NCBI GenBank assembly: GCA_000328365.1
Contig: KB308724.1
Coordinates: 446,321-510,320, forward strand
DNA: 64,000 nt
Direction: 5' to 3'
From: Capitella teleta
Lineage: Eukaryota > Annelida > Polychaeta > Capitellidae
The notes beneath the pieces were generated by a model, which was not told the origin of the DNA, did not search any database, and saw only the letters and a program-made list of their open reading frames with translations. A program made the position numbers and the translations under genes. Below, piece by piece: positions 9,485 to 22,000 of this stretch (position 1 is the first letter of the stretch; the number at the start of each line of letters is the position of its first letter).

Positions 9485-11953
9485 TTGTATTATGTAAATG
9501 ACTTTAGTCCAGCGAGATCCCTCATTGATCACTTCCTTGTTAGTGAGAATGTATATGATGGCATTAGGCGATATGGTGTGCGTCATGATGGCGATAATTT
9601 GTCCGATCACTGCCCAATCCTACTTGAGTTATCCATCGATGTCCAGTATAGTGCGATCACCGAAACGCGGCCCCCCAACCGAAAACCTTCTTGACACAGA
9701 GCCAAATCAACCAATCTTCTGCACTACAGAGAAATTCTGAGAGCGAAATTGCATGCTTTGGCGATTCCAGTCGATGCTTTGGCTTGTAATGAATTCGAGT
9801 GTGGCGTCCACAGTGAGGTGCTCAGAAATTATTATTCCGAAATCATGAATGCGATTATCAGCTCTGCGGAACGCGCGATTCGGAAGCAACGCAAAAGAGC
9901 GTTAGCAGGGTGGTCTGAGTATGTGAGCCCATATAAAGAGAAAGCTATGTTCTGGCATCGTATTTGGTCAGACAGTGGTCGTGCTCGACATGGTTGGTTG
10001 CATTCATTGATGTTGAGTACAAAGAGAGAGTACAAGAGGGTCTCGCGTTGGGTTGTGCGCAATCAGGATAGGCTGATGGCATGTCGCATGTCTGATTCTT
10101 TGTCTACCAATAAGAGCAGAGATTTGTGGAGTGAAATTAAGCGCATCAAGGAAGGTGTGCAAAGGAGGACGAATATTGTTGATGGTCGAGTAGGAGAATC
10201 TGAGATCTGTGATGTGTTCCATGATGGCTATGAGCATCTGTATCAGTCTGTGCCTTCTGATCAGAGTGAACTCGAGGAACTCCAGCGCGAACTTTCTGCA
10301 GGAGTAGATCGCACATGTAAAGTAGGCTTATGTTACTGTGATCACGTGATCAGCCCACGTGATATTGAGTTTGCCGTTCGTAAACTGAAACCAGGTAAAT
10401 CTGATGCCTGTCCGCAGTTAATGTCAGATCATTTCATTCATGGCTGCCCAGAATTATATGTCCATTTGTCTCTCTTTTTGAATGCTATGCTGATCCATCT
10501 GGATGTGAGTTCAGTTATGTCACGCTCTGTGTTGGTCCCCATACCAAAGAACAGGAAGAAATCTATGAATAGTGCCAGTAATTACCGATCGATTGCCATC
10601 AGCAGCATTGTGAGAAAGTGCCTTGATAATGTTATTTTAGTGAAGCATGCAGATGTTCTAAGCTCGTGTGATCTTCAGTTTGGGTTTAAACGCACTCACA
10701 GTACGACGCAATGCACGTTCGTTTTGAATGAAGTGGTCGATTTTTATATGCGAGGTGGCTCATCTGTCTGTGTTACTTTGTTAGATGCGACGAAAGCGTT
10801 TGACAGAGTTCACTACACAAAATTGTTTTGTCTTCTTGTGGATCGGAGCATGTGTAATGCAACCGCTAAATTATTACTTTGTATGTATGTCAATCAGTTG
10901 CTTGTTGTCCGATGGCAGAGTGTGACGTCAGATTCGTTTCCTGTAACAAACGGTGTAAAGCAAGGAGGCGTGCTGTCACCCATGCTCTTTTGCGTATATA
11001 TCGAAACCCTCCTCGAGCGATTGCGGCGATCGGGCATCGGCTGTTACATTGGTTCCACCTTCGCTGGTGCGATCGGATATGCTGATGACGTAGCTCTTTT
11101 GGCGCCAAGTCTTATTACAGCACAGAAAATGCTCAATGTCTGTGAAGATTTCTCCAGAGAATTCTTCGTCCAGTTTAACTTGTCTAAGAGTAAAGCTATT
11201 GTATTCAATGCTCCCCCCAATGCCGTTCGCTCAATGCGAAAACTGACCCTGAATGGCTCTCCAATTGATTATGTCGCTGATGCATTGCATTTAGGTCACG
11301 TGATTGGCGATAAAAGTGCCTCTCTGAACATGGAAAACGCCTGCAGAAATTTGGTTGTTCGTGTGAATATGTTATGCTCCAACTTCAATTTCGTTCATCT
11401 TGACACAATACTGCTGCTCTTTAACTCGTACTGTACAAGTTATTACGGTTGCTCTTTCTGGGATTTCTCCCCTAGGAATATCAATGGCTTCGTTGTTTGT
11501 TGGCGTAAATGTGTACGACGCTTGTTGGACCTACTCTATCGGACCCGTTCCAAGATTCTTCATCTGATAGTACTGAAACCAGAACCAAGGCACCAATTGT
11601 TTTTCCGCTTCCAATCTTTTTATGTCGGATGTACCACAAGTACGAACCACATAGTCAGCTTGTGCACACGCCTGCTCCCCTTTAGCTCGTCTAGTGTTGC
11701 TTGCAACTTAAGGCAACTCATGTCGTTTGTAAATATTAATTATGACCAGTTAAACAATCTGATCGATAATCACTCGATACGAAAAAGATTGTCTGAATTT
11801 TGTGAGGCGACCACAGATCAGGAGAGTCTCTGCTGTGCCAGCTCAGTTATAGAATTAATGAAAATTAGAGAAGGTAGCTTGATATCGCCAATAAACCCAA
11901 CAGAAGCTACCGATCTTCTCAAACACATGTGTTGTAGCAATGACTATTTGTGA
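9485..11953 (+). pseudogene. LINE endonuclease/reverse transcriptase ORF with one in-frame stop
   Basis: Endonuclease C-terminus and reverse transcriptase lie in one frame, interrupted only by TGA at 9692-9694. Downstream of it, 734 codons are open from 9749. Visible RT motifs are SNYRSIAISS, LDATKAFDRVH (catalytic Asp of motif A), GVKQGGVLSPMLF and Y444-A-D-D447 (codons from 11078), followed by a thumb-like region and a C-terminal helical domain without an obvious RNase H. Upstream of 9485 the frame meets a stop (TAA at 9482). The catalytic residues look intact, but the copy cannot be autonomous because most of the endonuclease is missing. Confidence 0.9.
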
Positions 11954-12116
11954 CTTTTTTTTTTTTTTTTCTTCTTTTCTTTTTTCTCCTTTTTTATCTT
12001 TTTTTTTTCTCCTTTCCCTTTTGTCTCACTTTGTTTCACTTTCTTCTTCCTTTCACACTTCATTTTCATTCTATTTTTATTAAAATTATTGTAAATCAAG
12101 AATTTACGCAATAAAT

Positions 12117-12150
<34 letters not shown>
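9485..12150 (+). mobile_element. CR1/L2/Jockey-group LINE, 5'-truncated, nearly open
   Basis: Non-LTR retrotransposon that copies itself by target-primed reverse transcription. Only the end of the endonuclease domain remains (SLIDHFLVSEN...DNLSDHCPI, 9512-9655), followed by a full reverse transcriptase and C-terminal region to 11953. After the stop come a T/C-rich 3' UTR and a (TA)n tail at 12119-12149. Ending in a short tandem repeat rather than poly(A) fits CR1/L2-type LINEs. The truncated 5' end is typical of LINE insertion. Codons look little decayed, so this copy is probably young. Confidence 0.9.
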
Positions 12151-12154
<4 letters not shown>

Positions 12155-14475
12155 ATTCCTGAAACAAGAATTATAACGCTCAGTCTTCAAGATCCGGAGC
12201 ATTAGCCATTTTAAGGTTTCGCCCAGGAAGCCAATGAGATCAAGCCATATTCGAGCATTTGCCGCAGGGTTTAGTCCCAGCTCAAAAGTCAGTACTGCCA
12301 AAGGATGTGTGTTATCCAGTTTTCGTTATATGACTGCCTTTAGAAATCAGTTAGTATTTAAAAGTGAAAACTTCTTTATATAAGAGCTCACTCAACTCGA
12401 TTTAAACAACGCGATTGAATATTTGATATCAGAACGTGTATTTCTCCAGTAATAACTAAATAGTAAATACCTCAAGCCACACATTCTTGAACATTGTAAT
12501 ATCATCAAGTTTACTTGAAAACAAATCAAGTAAGATCGAGATGGGAGCCAATGTATAGGTTGTGTTGCATAAAAATTGAAAATTAGACAGGCATTTTTTC
12601 TTCTTCAAAATGTTGATTGCAGGAGATTTTATTTATCCAAATTCCTTAATAATTCGACTCGTTGCTGGGGACAATTCTGTCACAATACTAATTGGACTTA
12701 TTAATCCGATTCCCTCGAATTTAGACTCAGACTTCCTTTTTTGGCGACCAAATTAAACTTTCCGTTAATAATCCGCCATGCCGGCAAAATCATTTGATGT
12801 TCAATCTACATATATCACAGTCTTTCAAATGAAAGCCTTTATTTGTGTTGTATTTAGGCATTGATATTAATGACGATATGCATTGATAAAGCTGTTAACT
12901 GTTGCAAAAACATATCTCCTTTGTCGGCATGTTTTAAAAGTTTTTTTAGTGAGCAGTCAATCAAAGAAGCGAGTCGAGTAACTGTAGTCTCACAAATGCA
13001 CAACACAATTAACAAATGTCGACACAAAAGCATGAGGCGAGCATTTCTCATTTGTTTTGGCCCTAAAACGTACAAAAGCCCAAATTAATAGGTTTAAAAA
13101 CATTAATTAAAGGATATCACTCTGTAGGCCTGTGTCAAACACATCCGATTGGCTGATCTCGATTGGCAGGAACAGTCGAGTTTGCCTAACTTATTTTATT
13201 AAAATGTCACAAAACATATGAACTGTTACCAGGTTTGAGACGGCTGCAAAATATAAAGCTGGCTTCATATTTTCAGCTAGCTTCTAATTAAAAGCCAATA
13301 TAGCAAATGATAGATTTTGACAGGTAGTATGTTTTCGTTAGCTATATTTCGATTCCCTGGTTGAGAAACCCAGAATTGAGGATGGATTTAGCTTTTCAAT
13401 AGACTAAAGGTATTCTTCGCGCATTTTCGGGTTTTTACCAAGCAAATAACGGCTTTCAAAGTACTCCCTGTTCGTGTTGACTGTTGTGATAGCTGTGTTT
13501 TCAGGTATAATTGTGAAATGCGATTTTTATGAATTTAGGATTATTTTCTGCTGTATCAATGTTGTTCAAGGGGCTTAAAAGTGTTTGTACTTTTTTTTTC
13601 TCTCAGAATTCATCCCGCTGAACCCTTCATGTGACTATATTCCCTATTTGTTTCAGAGGTTATCTGACGTAACGTGCCGTTCACCAGTTGCAGCACACTC
13701 AGGAATTTTTAATGAAGTGCCTCTCCTCTGTGCTTCACCATCAGTTTGGTGTCAGGGGTGCCTCTACATGCCTCCTCTGTGATCAAAAAACAACAAACAG
13801 TACAATGTACTAAATTTATTGATTTCTGGACCCAGAGAGAGGGAAATTATGCTTGCTCTGATTGAAGTGATTTTTTACTCAGCCGCTGCCGTGAAGAAAG
13901 GTGGGCTTAGCCAGCTAGCCGCCGAATTGATGCTTCAGTCAGCCATTTTTTCACGGTTGGGCGGCTTCGGAGCCTATTTTTTTATAACCATAAAAGGATT
14001 TGGGAGTTACTCTGAGAATCACTCGCTGCTCAAACCATCCATTCCAGCGTATTGCTGTCTTCGAGAAAGGTTTGAATGGTGCTGACTAGATGCTCTGAGT
14101 CAATTAGTCAAGTCAACTTTATCCAAACACACTAAAAGGCAAATTTTCTACTATACATGAAATATAATTGAGCATTATTTGAAAGTTACGCATGGGAACG
14201 GAAAATGAGTTTGACCTTTAGAGCTCTTCGAGTTATGGAAGTTTGACATATGATTACTAAATGCAATTTTTGGGATAGGGAGTAACTCAAAGATTTGAAA
14301 TGGCTTCAATGTAAGGAGCAAAGTGAATCATGGAAGTTTGAAATATTGAGATACAGTATATAATATATATCATACTGTATATAAATATCTTTGATGAGTT
14401 GAACAGTCAGTCAATCACACTATTGATTCTTGGTTAATTTAAGGTGCATAGGGAATTTAAGATGAACAAATGCAG
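12151..14475. other. Intergenic, no gene recognised
   Basis: AT-rich spacer between the LINE and the METTL23 3' end. Open frames at 12854-13088 on both strands overlap each other and show no motif. The 88-codon frame at 13819-14085 has no family resemblance that I recognise. Nothing else is supported. Confidence 0.55.
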
Positions 14476-15171
14476 TCAAGATTTCAACTTTATTACAAGC
14501 ATCTGCACAGTGTGACACCCTGGAAGTCCAGAACCAGCAATGTCATCGACATTAGCTTTGAACGATTCCAGCGGGATATGAAAGCAAGTCATTCCCCACT
14601 TTTCAAGCAAATGCTCTAATGATCGTTGTGAACTCCTCACTTGGTAAGTTGTCCAAAACTCAGCTTTTGGATTCCTCTCAAAGAAGAAGGATATTGTCAC
14701 AAACAGATCCTCAAAGTCTTTTGTGTTGTAAAAGCAGTCGGAGCCCAATATGATATATATTGGCTCTAATTCACACATTTCTCTGTTGAAAGATCCCCAT
14801 GTAATTCCAATAATATTGATTGAACAGCTCATATGATTCAGCGATACACTCTCTTGGCAATTTTGTAGACAGTTGGCTAAGTGTAGGCCATCTGATAATG
14901 TGACATGTCCTCCCACTTTGGCAGCTACTATTCCAGGAAGTGAACTTCCAGCACCAAGTTCAAGGATAGTTTTACCTTTAACATGATTTCTGTGAAACCA
15001 AATAAATTGAGCAAGGACAGGTGCACATGGCCACAAATACATCCCGTAAGATGGATCCAGAACCTCAGGAACAAGGACTGTTATGGAATCCTCTTCATTG
15101 CAGGTGTGATCTTCAAAGACAAGCTCTTTCAATGACATTTTCTTGGGAGAGGAGGATCCAGATTTTTCCAT
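14476..15171 (-). CDS. METTL23: Methyltransferase-like 23, single exon
   Basis: Seven-beta-strand SAM-dependent methyltransferase, described as an arginine methyltransferase in nucleus and cytoplasm. The 231-aa frame carries the family signature YGMYLWPCAPVLAQFIWFH (human YGMYVWPCAVVLAQYLWFH), the SAM-binding glycine motif ILELGAGSSLPG, the acidic strand end VTLSDG, the substrate-side motif ILGSDCFYN, and the C-terminal block TYQVRSSQRSLEHLLEKW...HIPLESF...LPGCHTVQMLVI. Start: ATG at 15171 gives a short acidic/serine-rich N-terminus; an internal Met at residue 12 is also possible. The gene has no intron, unlike most neighbours. AATAAA lies inside the last codons (14489-14494, minus), so the true poly(A) site is unclear. 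Confidence 0.95.
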   Translation of the reverse strand: MEKSGSSSPKKMSLKELVFEDHTCNEEDSITVLVPEVLDPSYGMYLWPCAPVLAQFIWFHRNHVKGKTILELGAGSSLPGIVAAKVGGHVTLSDGLHLANCLQNCQESVSLNHMSCSINIIGITWGSFNREMCELEPIYIILGSDCFYNTKDFEDLFVTISFFFERNPKAEFWTTYQVRSSQRSLEHLLEKWGMTCFHIPLESFKANVDDIAGSGLPGCHTVQMLVIKLKS

Positions 15172-15299
15172 TCTGCTACTTCTGAAATATGGAAATTAGA
15201 ATCTGAAACTAAAGAGGACACATAAGATCAGTGAGAATAATGCTGATTATTGCAGTGTGCAAGTCTGTACACTTTGGTCGCATACATCTCTCCTTCTCA

Positions 15300-15307
15300 T
15301 GACGTAA
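15300..15307. promoter_or_regulatory. CRE-like site upstream of METTL23
   Basis: TGACGTAA matches the CREB/ATF half-palindrome. It lies about 130 bases upstream of the METTL23 ATG and is followed by a second partial copy (GACGTAAC) at about 15317. This is a candidate promoter element only. Confidence 0.3.
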
Positions 15308-15599
15308 GCATGAGAGACGTAACAATGGAATTAATCACCAAACAATTAGAGCTGGCCGAATCGTTAAAAAGGCTGAATCACCGAAGCCAAAGCTTCGAAA
15401 GTCTATTAGCCGAAGCTGAAGTTGAATCATTTGCAACTTCTATAATAAAATATCCTCACTATGTCTGCCTGGATAAAAATGCTCTAATTCCACCTTTTAT
15501 GTGTTTTTTCCCCTTAAATATCCTGTATGAGTATAATTACAGGCCTATATATATATAGTATACCCTGGGAGAGAGTTGGAGGATCATGAAGTGAAAGTA

Positions 15600-16188
15600 T
15601 TATCCCTCCCTCCACCCCTGCTGGCGCCGCAGCAGTTGCCATGAGGACATATTTGACAGCACGGTTAACACTGGTGTTGGTGCGTTAACTGAGGATAGAA
15701 TTCAAATAGGGGGAAATCATTGTTGCCCTTTTTCAGTCAAGTGAGCTTAAGTACGGTCCTGGTGCCCATAATTTCGGCCCTTCTGGTATGCTCCTTAAGT
15801 TTTTATATGCAGTGCCTGAGCAGCTGTAACACCATTGTAAAGCTTGCCAGCAATTATTGTTTTTATGGTTGCATGTATTCTGTCATTAGTGAAAATGTAC
15901 ATTTATGTTCTGTTTTAAGTTCTGTTCCGTTACGTTTTATATTTTAGGATTTTGAAAATGTAAAAGTATAATACAAATAGGCATGTATGATGAAGCGACG
16001 ATTGCTGAATCATTAGCCCTAAAAGACCTTTGTTATTTGCCTAATGTTTTTAAACTTTGAAATTACTAGTGAAAATTTACTATGTGCATTTAATCATTTT
16101 ACAATTTGATTAAGCTACCTTTATGTTGTAGTTTTGATTTTTTTTTCTTTCACCTACTATAATCCTGTATATTTATTTATGCGAATAA

Positions 16189-16248
<60 letters not shown>
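15600..16248 (+). repeat. Unassigned segment ending in a (TTA)n tail
   Basis: A (TTA/ATT)n microsatellite runs from about 16189 to 16246, directly after GCGAATAAAT. Such a tail is typical of the 3' end of a LINE. The preceding 500 bases contain no reverse transcriptase motif, so it may be only a 3' UTR fragment. Both boundaries and the assignment are uncertain. Confidence 0.4.
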
Positions 16249-16279
16249 AATATGGAACGTTCAGTAAGAGCCAGAATAG

Positions 16280-16596
16280 GGGGGCACCGAATATCACAGT
16301 GGGTTAAACCGCTGTCTGCAATCCTATGCCAACCGTGGGGTTCGAGACCCGATTAGGCCACGAGCGTCATGATTGTGAATTATAATTGTAATTCTTCGGT
16401 GACTCTGCAGTGCTGCCCAACTGAGTAACAAGACCGGGCACTGTGTACTACTGTCTATGGTGGTATGCAGGATAAAGAACCCTTGGGATTTATTGATAAG
16501 AGTAGGGGGAAACCCCGGTCCTGGGCCTTCTGTTCTGGCGCCCATATCACCCAAATGGGTTGGGTAGAGCCGTAAAACCCCATCACTCACTCACTC
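16280..16596 (+). mobile_element. tRNA-derived SINE, copy 2, full length with target duplication
   Basis: Flanked by a perfect 14-bp target-site duplication, AAGAGCCAGAATAG, at 16266-16279 and 16597-16610. The head has an A-box-like stretch (TATCACAGTGGGTTAAACC) and a B box (GGGTTCGAGACCC, about 16339-16351). The body matches copies 1 and 3. The 3' end is a short (CACT)n tail, ATCACTCACTCACTC, so it probably borrows a LINE that recognises such a tail. A perfect duplication suggests a fairly recent insertion. Confidence 0.9.
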
Positions 16597-17146
16597 AAGA
16601 GCCAGAATAGATGCGTTCACTTGGTTTGCAGTGCCACTAGGAGGCAATTCTTGGTAAAGACATGTTTTTTTAGTGTTTTGTGCATGTATAATTCCACCAT
16701 TTTCTCTCCAGAGTATCAATCCAATAAATCATTGAGGTCACCCATTTGCCTCCAACTTCATTGCGACTGCCATTAGGCTACAGGTATATACATAAATACT
16801 CAGATCATAATACAAATGCATCAATTATTGATTTCAATTGAGGCACCCATAAGAACCATAGATCGATTAGCAATCCTGATTCTCAATTGCCAGGAACTGA
16901 GCTCTCTTGCATCGCACCTAAATGACCTTGATATCTCTACTTTCTAAAAATTCCAACTTTGACTAAATTCATTGACCATCCAACTAATCGCACAGCAAGA
17001 AACAGGACCACTATCCAGGGTGAAAGTTGCCCACATTACTCATAGCAATGCATTTATTGTTTTATTTTCTCATAATATGCATTTTTGGTTATCTGAATTT
17101 TCTTTGAAACAAGCACTAAAATGTCCAGCTGTTTAATCTCTATCTG

Positions 17147-18060
17147 TTGAGACAGGAAATCATACGCATCTTTACAGGCTTGAAAACCAACAAAGCAACA
17201 GGGCTTGATGGAGTGCATTCAAGGGTCCTGAAGGAATTCAGTAAGCCCCTGTCAGAGACACACCAACATATATTCACTGTTTTCTGCAAGAAGGCATTTT
17301 CTCCATTGGTGTGGGAGAAAGCGGTCATCTCGCCAATCCACAAGAAAGTGAGCATGGAATTCCCAACAACTATCGGCCACTAAGTCTCACTTGCATCCCA
17401 TCCCAAATCTTAGAAACCCTCATCAGAGATCAAATCTTCGACCCCATAAAGCAGAACGATTTATTCTGTAAGAAGCATTTAGGCTTCCTCCCACACAGAT
17501 CCACCACCCTACAATTGCTTTTCACTATGGAAAAATGGATCAATGAAGTTGAACACTCACTCCCCATCAACGCCTGATACCTCGACCTCGACACAGTTTG
17601 GGCTTCTAGTTTTTGAGAAACAATATTGAACAACTGGAAAGTGTACAGTGATACAGTGTAGAGCTACAAAACTGGTCCTTGCATGGCCTACAAAATTTAG
17701 AATGCCCAGATAGACTCAAATTATTCAATCTACCAACACTTACCTTCCGAAGACTACGGAGAGACCTAATAGAAACTTACAAAATACTCTCTGCCATTTA
17801 TGATGTTAACTATTCAGTTTATTTTCACTAAACCAAGCATCCTCCAGGGGGCATATAATAAAACTCATAAAACCCCGAGCTACTACTAGTTTATACCAAC
17901 AACACATGGAATGATCTACGAGAAGAAGTAGTTTGTGCACCTTCCATAAACCAGTTTCAAAAACCGATCTCTGGAGACACCTCCCTCTTAAAACGAATTA
18001 GTCCTGGGTCCCAGCCATCCGGTCCCTCTCGTATGCGCGGTTCGGAAGACCAGAAGAGTT
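17147..18060 (+). pseudogene. CR1/Jockey-like LINE, internally deleted remnant
   Basis: The N-terminal half of a reverse transcriptase is recognisable: LKTNKATGLDGVHSRVLKEF, then NNYRPLSLTCIPSQILETLI, with a frame change between them near 17340. The palm with the YADD motif is missing. From about 17655 a C-terminal fragment follows, with RATKLVLAWP, the LPTLTFRRLRRDLIETYKIL-like stretch and WNDLREEVV. It is therefore an old copy with a large internal deletion, stops and frameshifts. It belongs to a different subfamily from the elements at 9485 and 40306. Confidence 0.8.
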
Positions 18061-19038
18061 TATAAAAAAAAAAAAATCCCGAGGATCTGATCTGAGAGGC
18101 GATTTTACAGCCTGCGACCAGAAACACTTAAAGTATCTTGAAGTAAAGTATGACATAATCAACTCAGAATTATTTTTTTTGCGACCAGAGTTTTGCCTTG
18201 GAGCATCACATTTTTCTTTAATTGTCTCTTTGAGACAAATTTTAAGATAAATAAAATGCAGCTTTAGTTTATAGTCGATTATGACCAAAATATCATCGTA
18301 GTTTTACGGGCATTTTTACTAAATGTACTATGTACAAAAAATTGCACATGCATGCTTCACATTTTTCGGGTTTTAAAATCGAAAATGTTTTACGGGGTGA
18401 TAAGCGTCGATAATGTCATGTCATGTTGTTTTACACTATTGAACGTTATTTCAAAGCGTTTTTTTTTTTCCAATAAATTCAACTGTCTCCTTCCTCACTT
18501 TTAACGGAATAAGATTAAATAGTACATTACCTTGTATTAAAAACCAATATATCAGCCAATCAATGCGATATTCGTGAAAAAAAGAAGAGATTTGCATCTG
18601 CCCCAAATCGAAAAGGGAGAAATTCACATGAGCCACCGGTTGAAATAAACCAGAAATCGTTATATCTCTGTCCATGCGTGAATATTCCTTGTAAGTATGA
18701 CATATTGTCAATAAAACTGGTTGATACATCAGAAAACCGCATAAATGACCGCAAATTCGCATAGGATTTGGACTAAATTAACTTATACATCACAAAGAAC
18801 AACTGCCTATCATTTTTACCCAAGAAATATGCTCTTGTACACATCGTTATGAGCGATAATACATGATTGTTTACATCCTGTCATTGACTCATTCGCCTGT
18901 GATTCGATCATTGTCATGATCATCGTGACTTTGCAGATCAAGCCACGATATGTGGCAATCGTGCCTATGTGTGGGAATTCACACCAGTTGAATCAATTGT
19001 ACATTAAATCCGTCTTATTCCTCAGCTGAGATATCATC
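18061..19038. other. Intergenic upstream of AAMP
   Basis: No gene or named element recognised. Two overlapping minus-strand frames at 18451-18762 show no motif. The AAMP promoter must lie in the right-hand part, but I see no distinctive box. Confidence 0.5.
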
Positions 19039-22000
19039 ATGGCTCCCTTTCCCGAAATGCACAATCCAGATCAAAATGAGGATGGTAACGAGGATGCGTT
19101 TGCCAATGAAGAGGATGAATTTCTCACGGAAGATGATCTCCAGGAGATACCTGATGAAGAACAAAATCCTGAAGGTAAATAATGCACTGTCTAAGTGTTA
19201 TACATGAACTTCTATGATATTCTATGATAAAGTTATAGTGACATATAGTTCCAAAGACCCCTGTCAGTTAAAAAGAGGGGTTCCATACGAGCTGATACCT
19301 CACCCAGGCTCTACAAACCCAAGTAAATAAAGTTATAGAACTTTGTCCATAATAATTTAATATTTGGATGAGTAAATCAAGACCACATGGGGGTTGATTA
19401 AATTCACAATTTACATCTCATTAATTCCACAAAGATAGTTTAACCCTTCTTGTGCCTATATATCATAGGCCCTGTTTTTCCTTGTCTGCCACAATAATTT
19501 CAGGATTTGTACAACTTCGGATGTACAATATTGAAAAAATCATATCTCAGCTATTTCTCAACATAAACTAATATTCTTTATACTAAAACGCATCTACAGA
19601 TGCTGAATTTTCTGATGAACCCATAGTCAGAACTAAAAACTAAGAGAAGCTATCTGTTTCATTTGGTAAAACATTATTACAAGAATTTTTAGAAACGTCT
19701 GCAGAAGCCATGGTCAACTGCAATGTGTAGTAAAACAGCGTATTACTACATGTAATCGATGTTTTATCCATGAAATAATATCTACATCAGGCTAAAATAG
19801 CAACGATTGCGCGCAATAGAATCTATCTGCAGACGTTTAAATCCCCCGGCATTTAAACAGAGGTCGGCAGATTCAAAACAAAGCTGAGGCTAAAAATAAA
19901 CAACCACATGGCTGAAACCGGAAGCCTAAAGTAGGTCACATCTCTGAGCATAGTGGACGATTGATATTTGTCACGGAAAGTAACGGAAAGTGCCGACTAA
20001 CTTCGGGTATTTTCTCAATAGAATCTATCTGCAGACGTTTAAATCCCCCAACAGAGGTCGGCAGGTTTAAAACAGAGCTGAGGCTAAAAATAAGCGACCA
20101 CGTGACTGGAAATGGAAGCCTAAAGTAGGTCACATCTCCAAGCATAGCGAACGATTGATATTTGTCATGGAAAGTAACGGAAAGTGCCGACTAACTTCGA
20201 GTATCTTCGGAAATGACTATTGTCGCGATTGGCAGTCAGAAAAATCATAACGCATCGCGACAATAATCGTGATTAGCACAAGAAGGGTTAATCATGAATG
20301 TGAATTTCATCAACGTTATTTTGCAGATGAAATGATCGCAGACATGGATAACATGGATTTAGAGGAAGAACCCGTCAAAGATGATGCTGCTGTGGTCTTC
20401 TCAAAACACACGGGTAAATCACTTAGTCACAATCTCAAACCAGCACTATTCAGCGAGAACTGTTTGCATATTTACAGATTCCGTATTTGCTGTCTGTGTA
20501 GACCCTGCTTTCTCTTCTTATGCGTTGACTGGGGGCGAAGATGACGTAGCGTACGTTTGGAAGATTTCCTCGGGAGAAGTTTTCATGGAATGCACAGGTA
20601 GAACTGGTGACGCTGTGTCATTCGCTTTATTCATTTTGAGATCCATTCAACTTTCATTTATTTAATCTTTTAAATTTTCATAGGACATAAGGATTCAGTG
20701 ACTTGCGTTGGCTTCAGTCATGATTCAACAATGGCTGCGACAGGCGATATGGGAGGATTGATTAAAGTGTGGAGCATGGCAAGCAAAGAGGAAATTTGGT
20801 CATTTGAAGTTTCCGATTTAGAGGTGTGTATTTTGGAGGGGACTAATTTTATTTCAAATTAAATCTTTTTCTCTTGTTCAGTGGATTGAATGGCATCATG
20901 CAGCGCACGTTCTGCTTGCTGGAACCACAATGGGTGACATGTGGATGTGGAAGATACCCAGTGGAGAGTGCAAGACGTTTCAGGGCAGTGGTCACTCCTG
21001 TACGGTCGGACGTATAATGCCCGATGGCAAACGCGTCGTCTGTGGTTATGAAGACGGATCGGTCAAATTTTGGGATTTGAAAGCAGCGACTGCTCTGCGT
21101 ACTGTGGCTGGTAGGTGGCGTTCATGTTGAAAGGAAATGTCTTAAGTGCCGAGGGCTGTTGAAATGATCTTGACTTTAAAAAAAGAATTTAATGAGCACC
21201 TTGAACAACATGTAATCATCAGAAGGGTTGAACTGGTAACGTGCCACAGGCACCCCCAAGAATCACTCTCCCTCTCAGAGCATCCACTCGAGCGAATCAT
21301 CAACTCTGATACCTTTAATATTAGTAAATATTTCACACCTTCCTCGAAGTTGATGATCTGCTTCTTGAGTGGGAAGAGAGAATGAGCTCGAGAGATTTAG
21401 GGATTCAAACTGGCACACGGAGGAATTTGACTGTGTGTAGTTCACATATCAATATTATTCTGATTGAGAGCAATCATCATCATTATATCCCAATCGCAAG
21501 TTATGTCTTTTAATTTCTCTTCTTTGCAGCCCACAAAGGTTCTATAACTTCTTTGGTGTGTCACCACGAGAATGTCATCGTCATGACAGGATCTACTGAT
21601 GTCACCAGCAAACTCATCAATTCACAGAGTGGAAAAGTGAGTGAATTCTCAGCGTTCACGGTTATTCATTCCCATTGACAGATCCTGACCACATTTGAGT
21701 GCGGAGCGTCTGACGCAGCGCCAAAAACGCAGGAAGACATGGAGGACGAGGAGGAGGCTGGTCAGGAGGACTCTGTCGAGGCCCTCGGCTTCTCCAAGGA
21801 GTAAGGTTCATTTGGTTAAATATGTAATTCGCACTGGTGTCTACTGTCTGTGTGTGTAGTGGTCAGTACATGGCTACTGGGACTTTGATTGGAATGTTGA
21901 CCATTTGGGACATGCAGGTGTTGAAGCCTCGTTTCCAGTGTAAGCACAATGTGAGTGTCTCTTCATTTGTGAGGAATATTTCATTGAATCATTCTGTGCA

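Noticed and set aside
13819-14085. 88-codon plus-strand frame
   Set aside because: Length is within chance for a stretch of this composition, and no domain is recognised.
15250-15558. 102-codon frame next to METTL23
   Set aside because: The only notable feature is a short GCCGAAGC-type repetition. No homology, and it overlaps the likely promoter.
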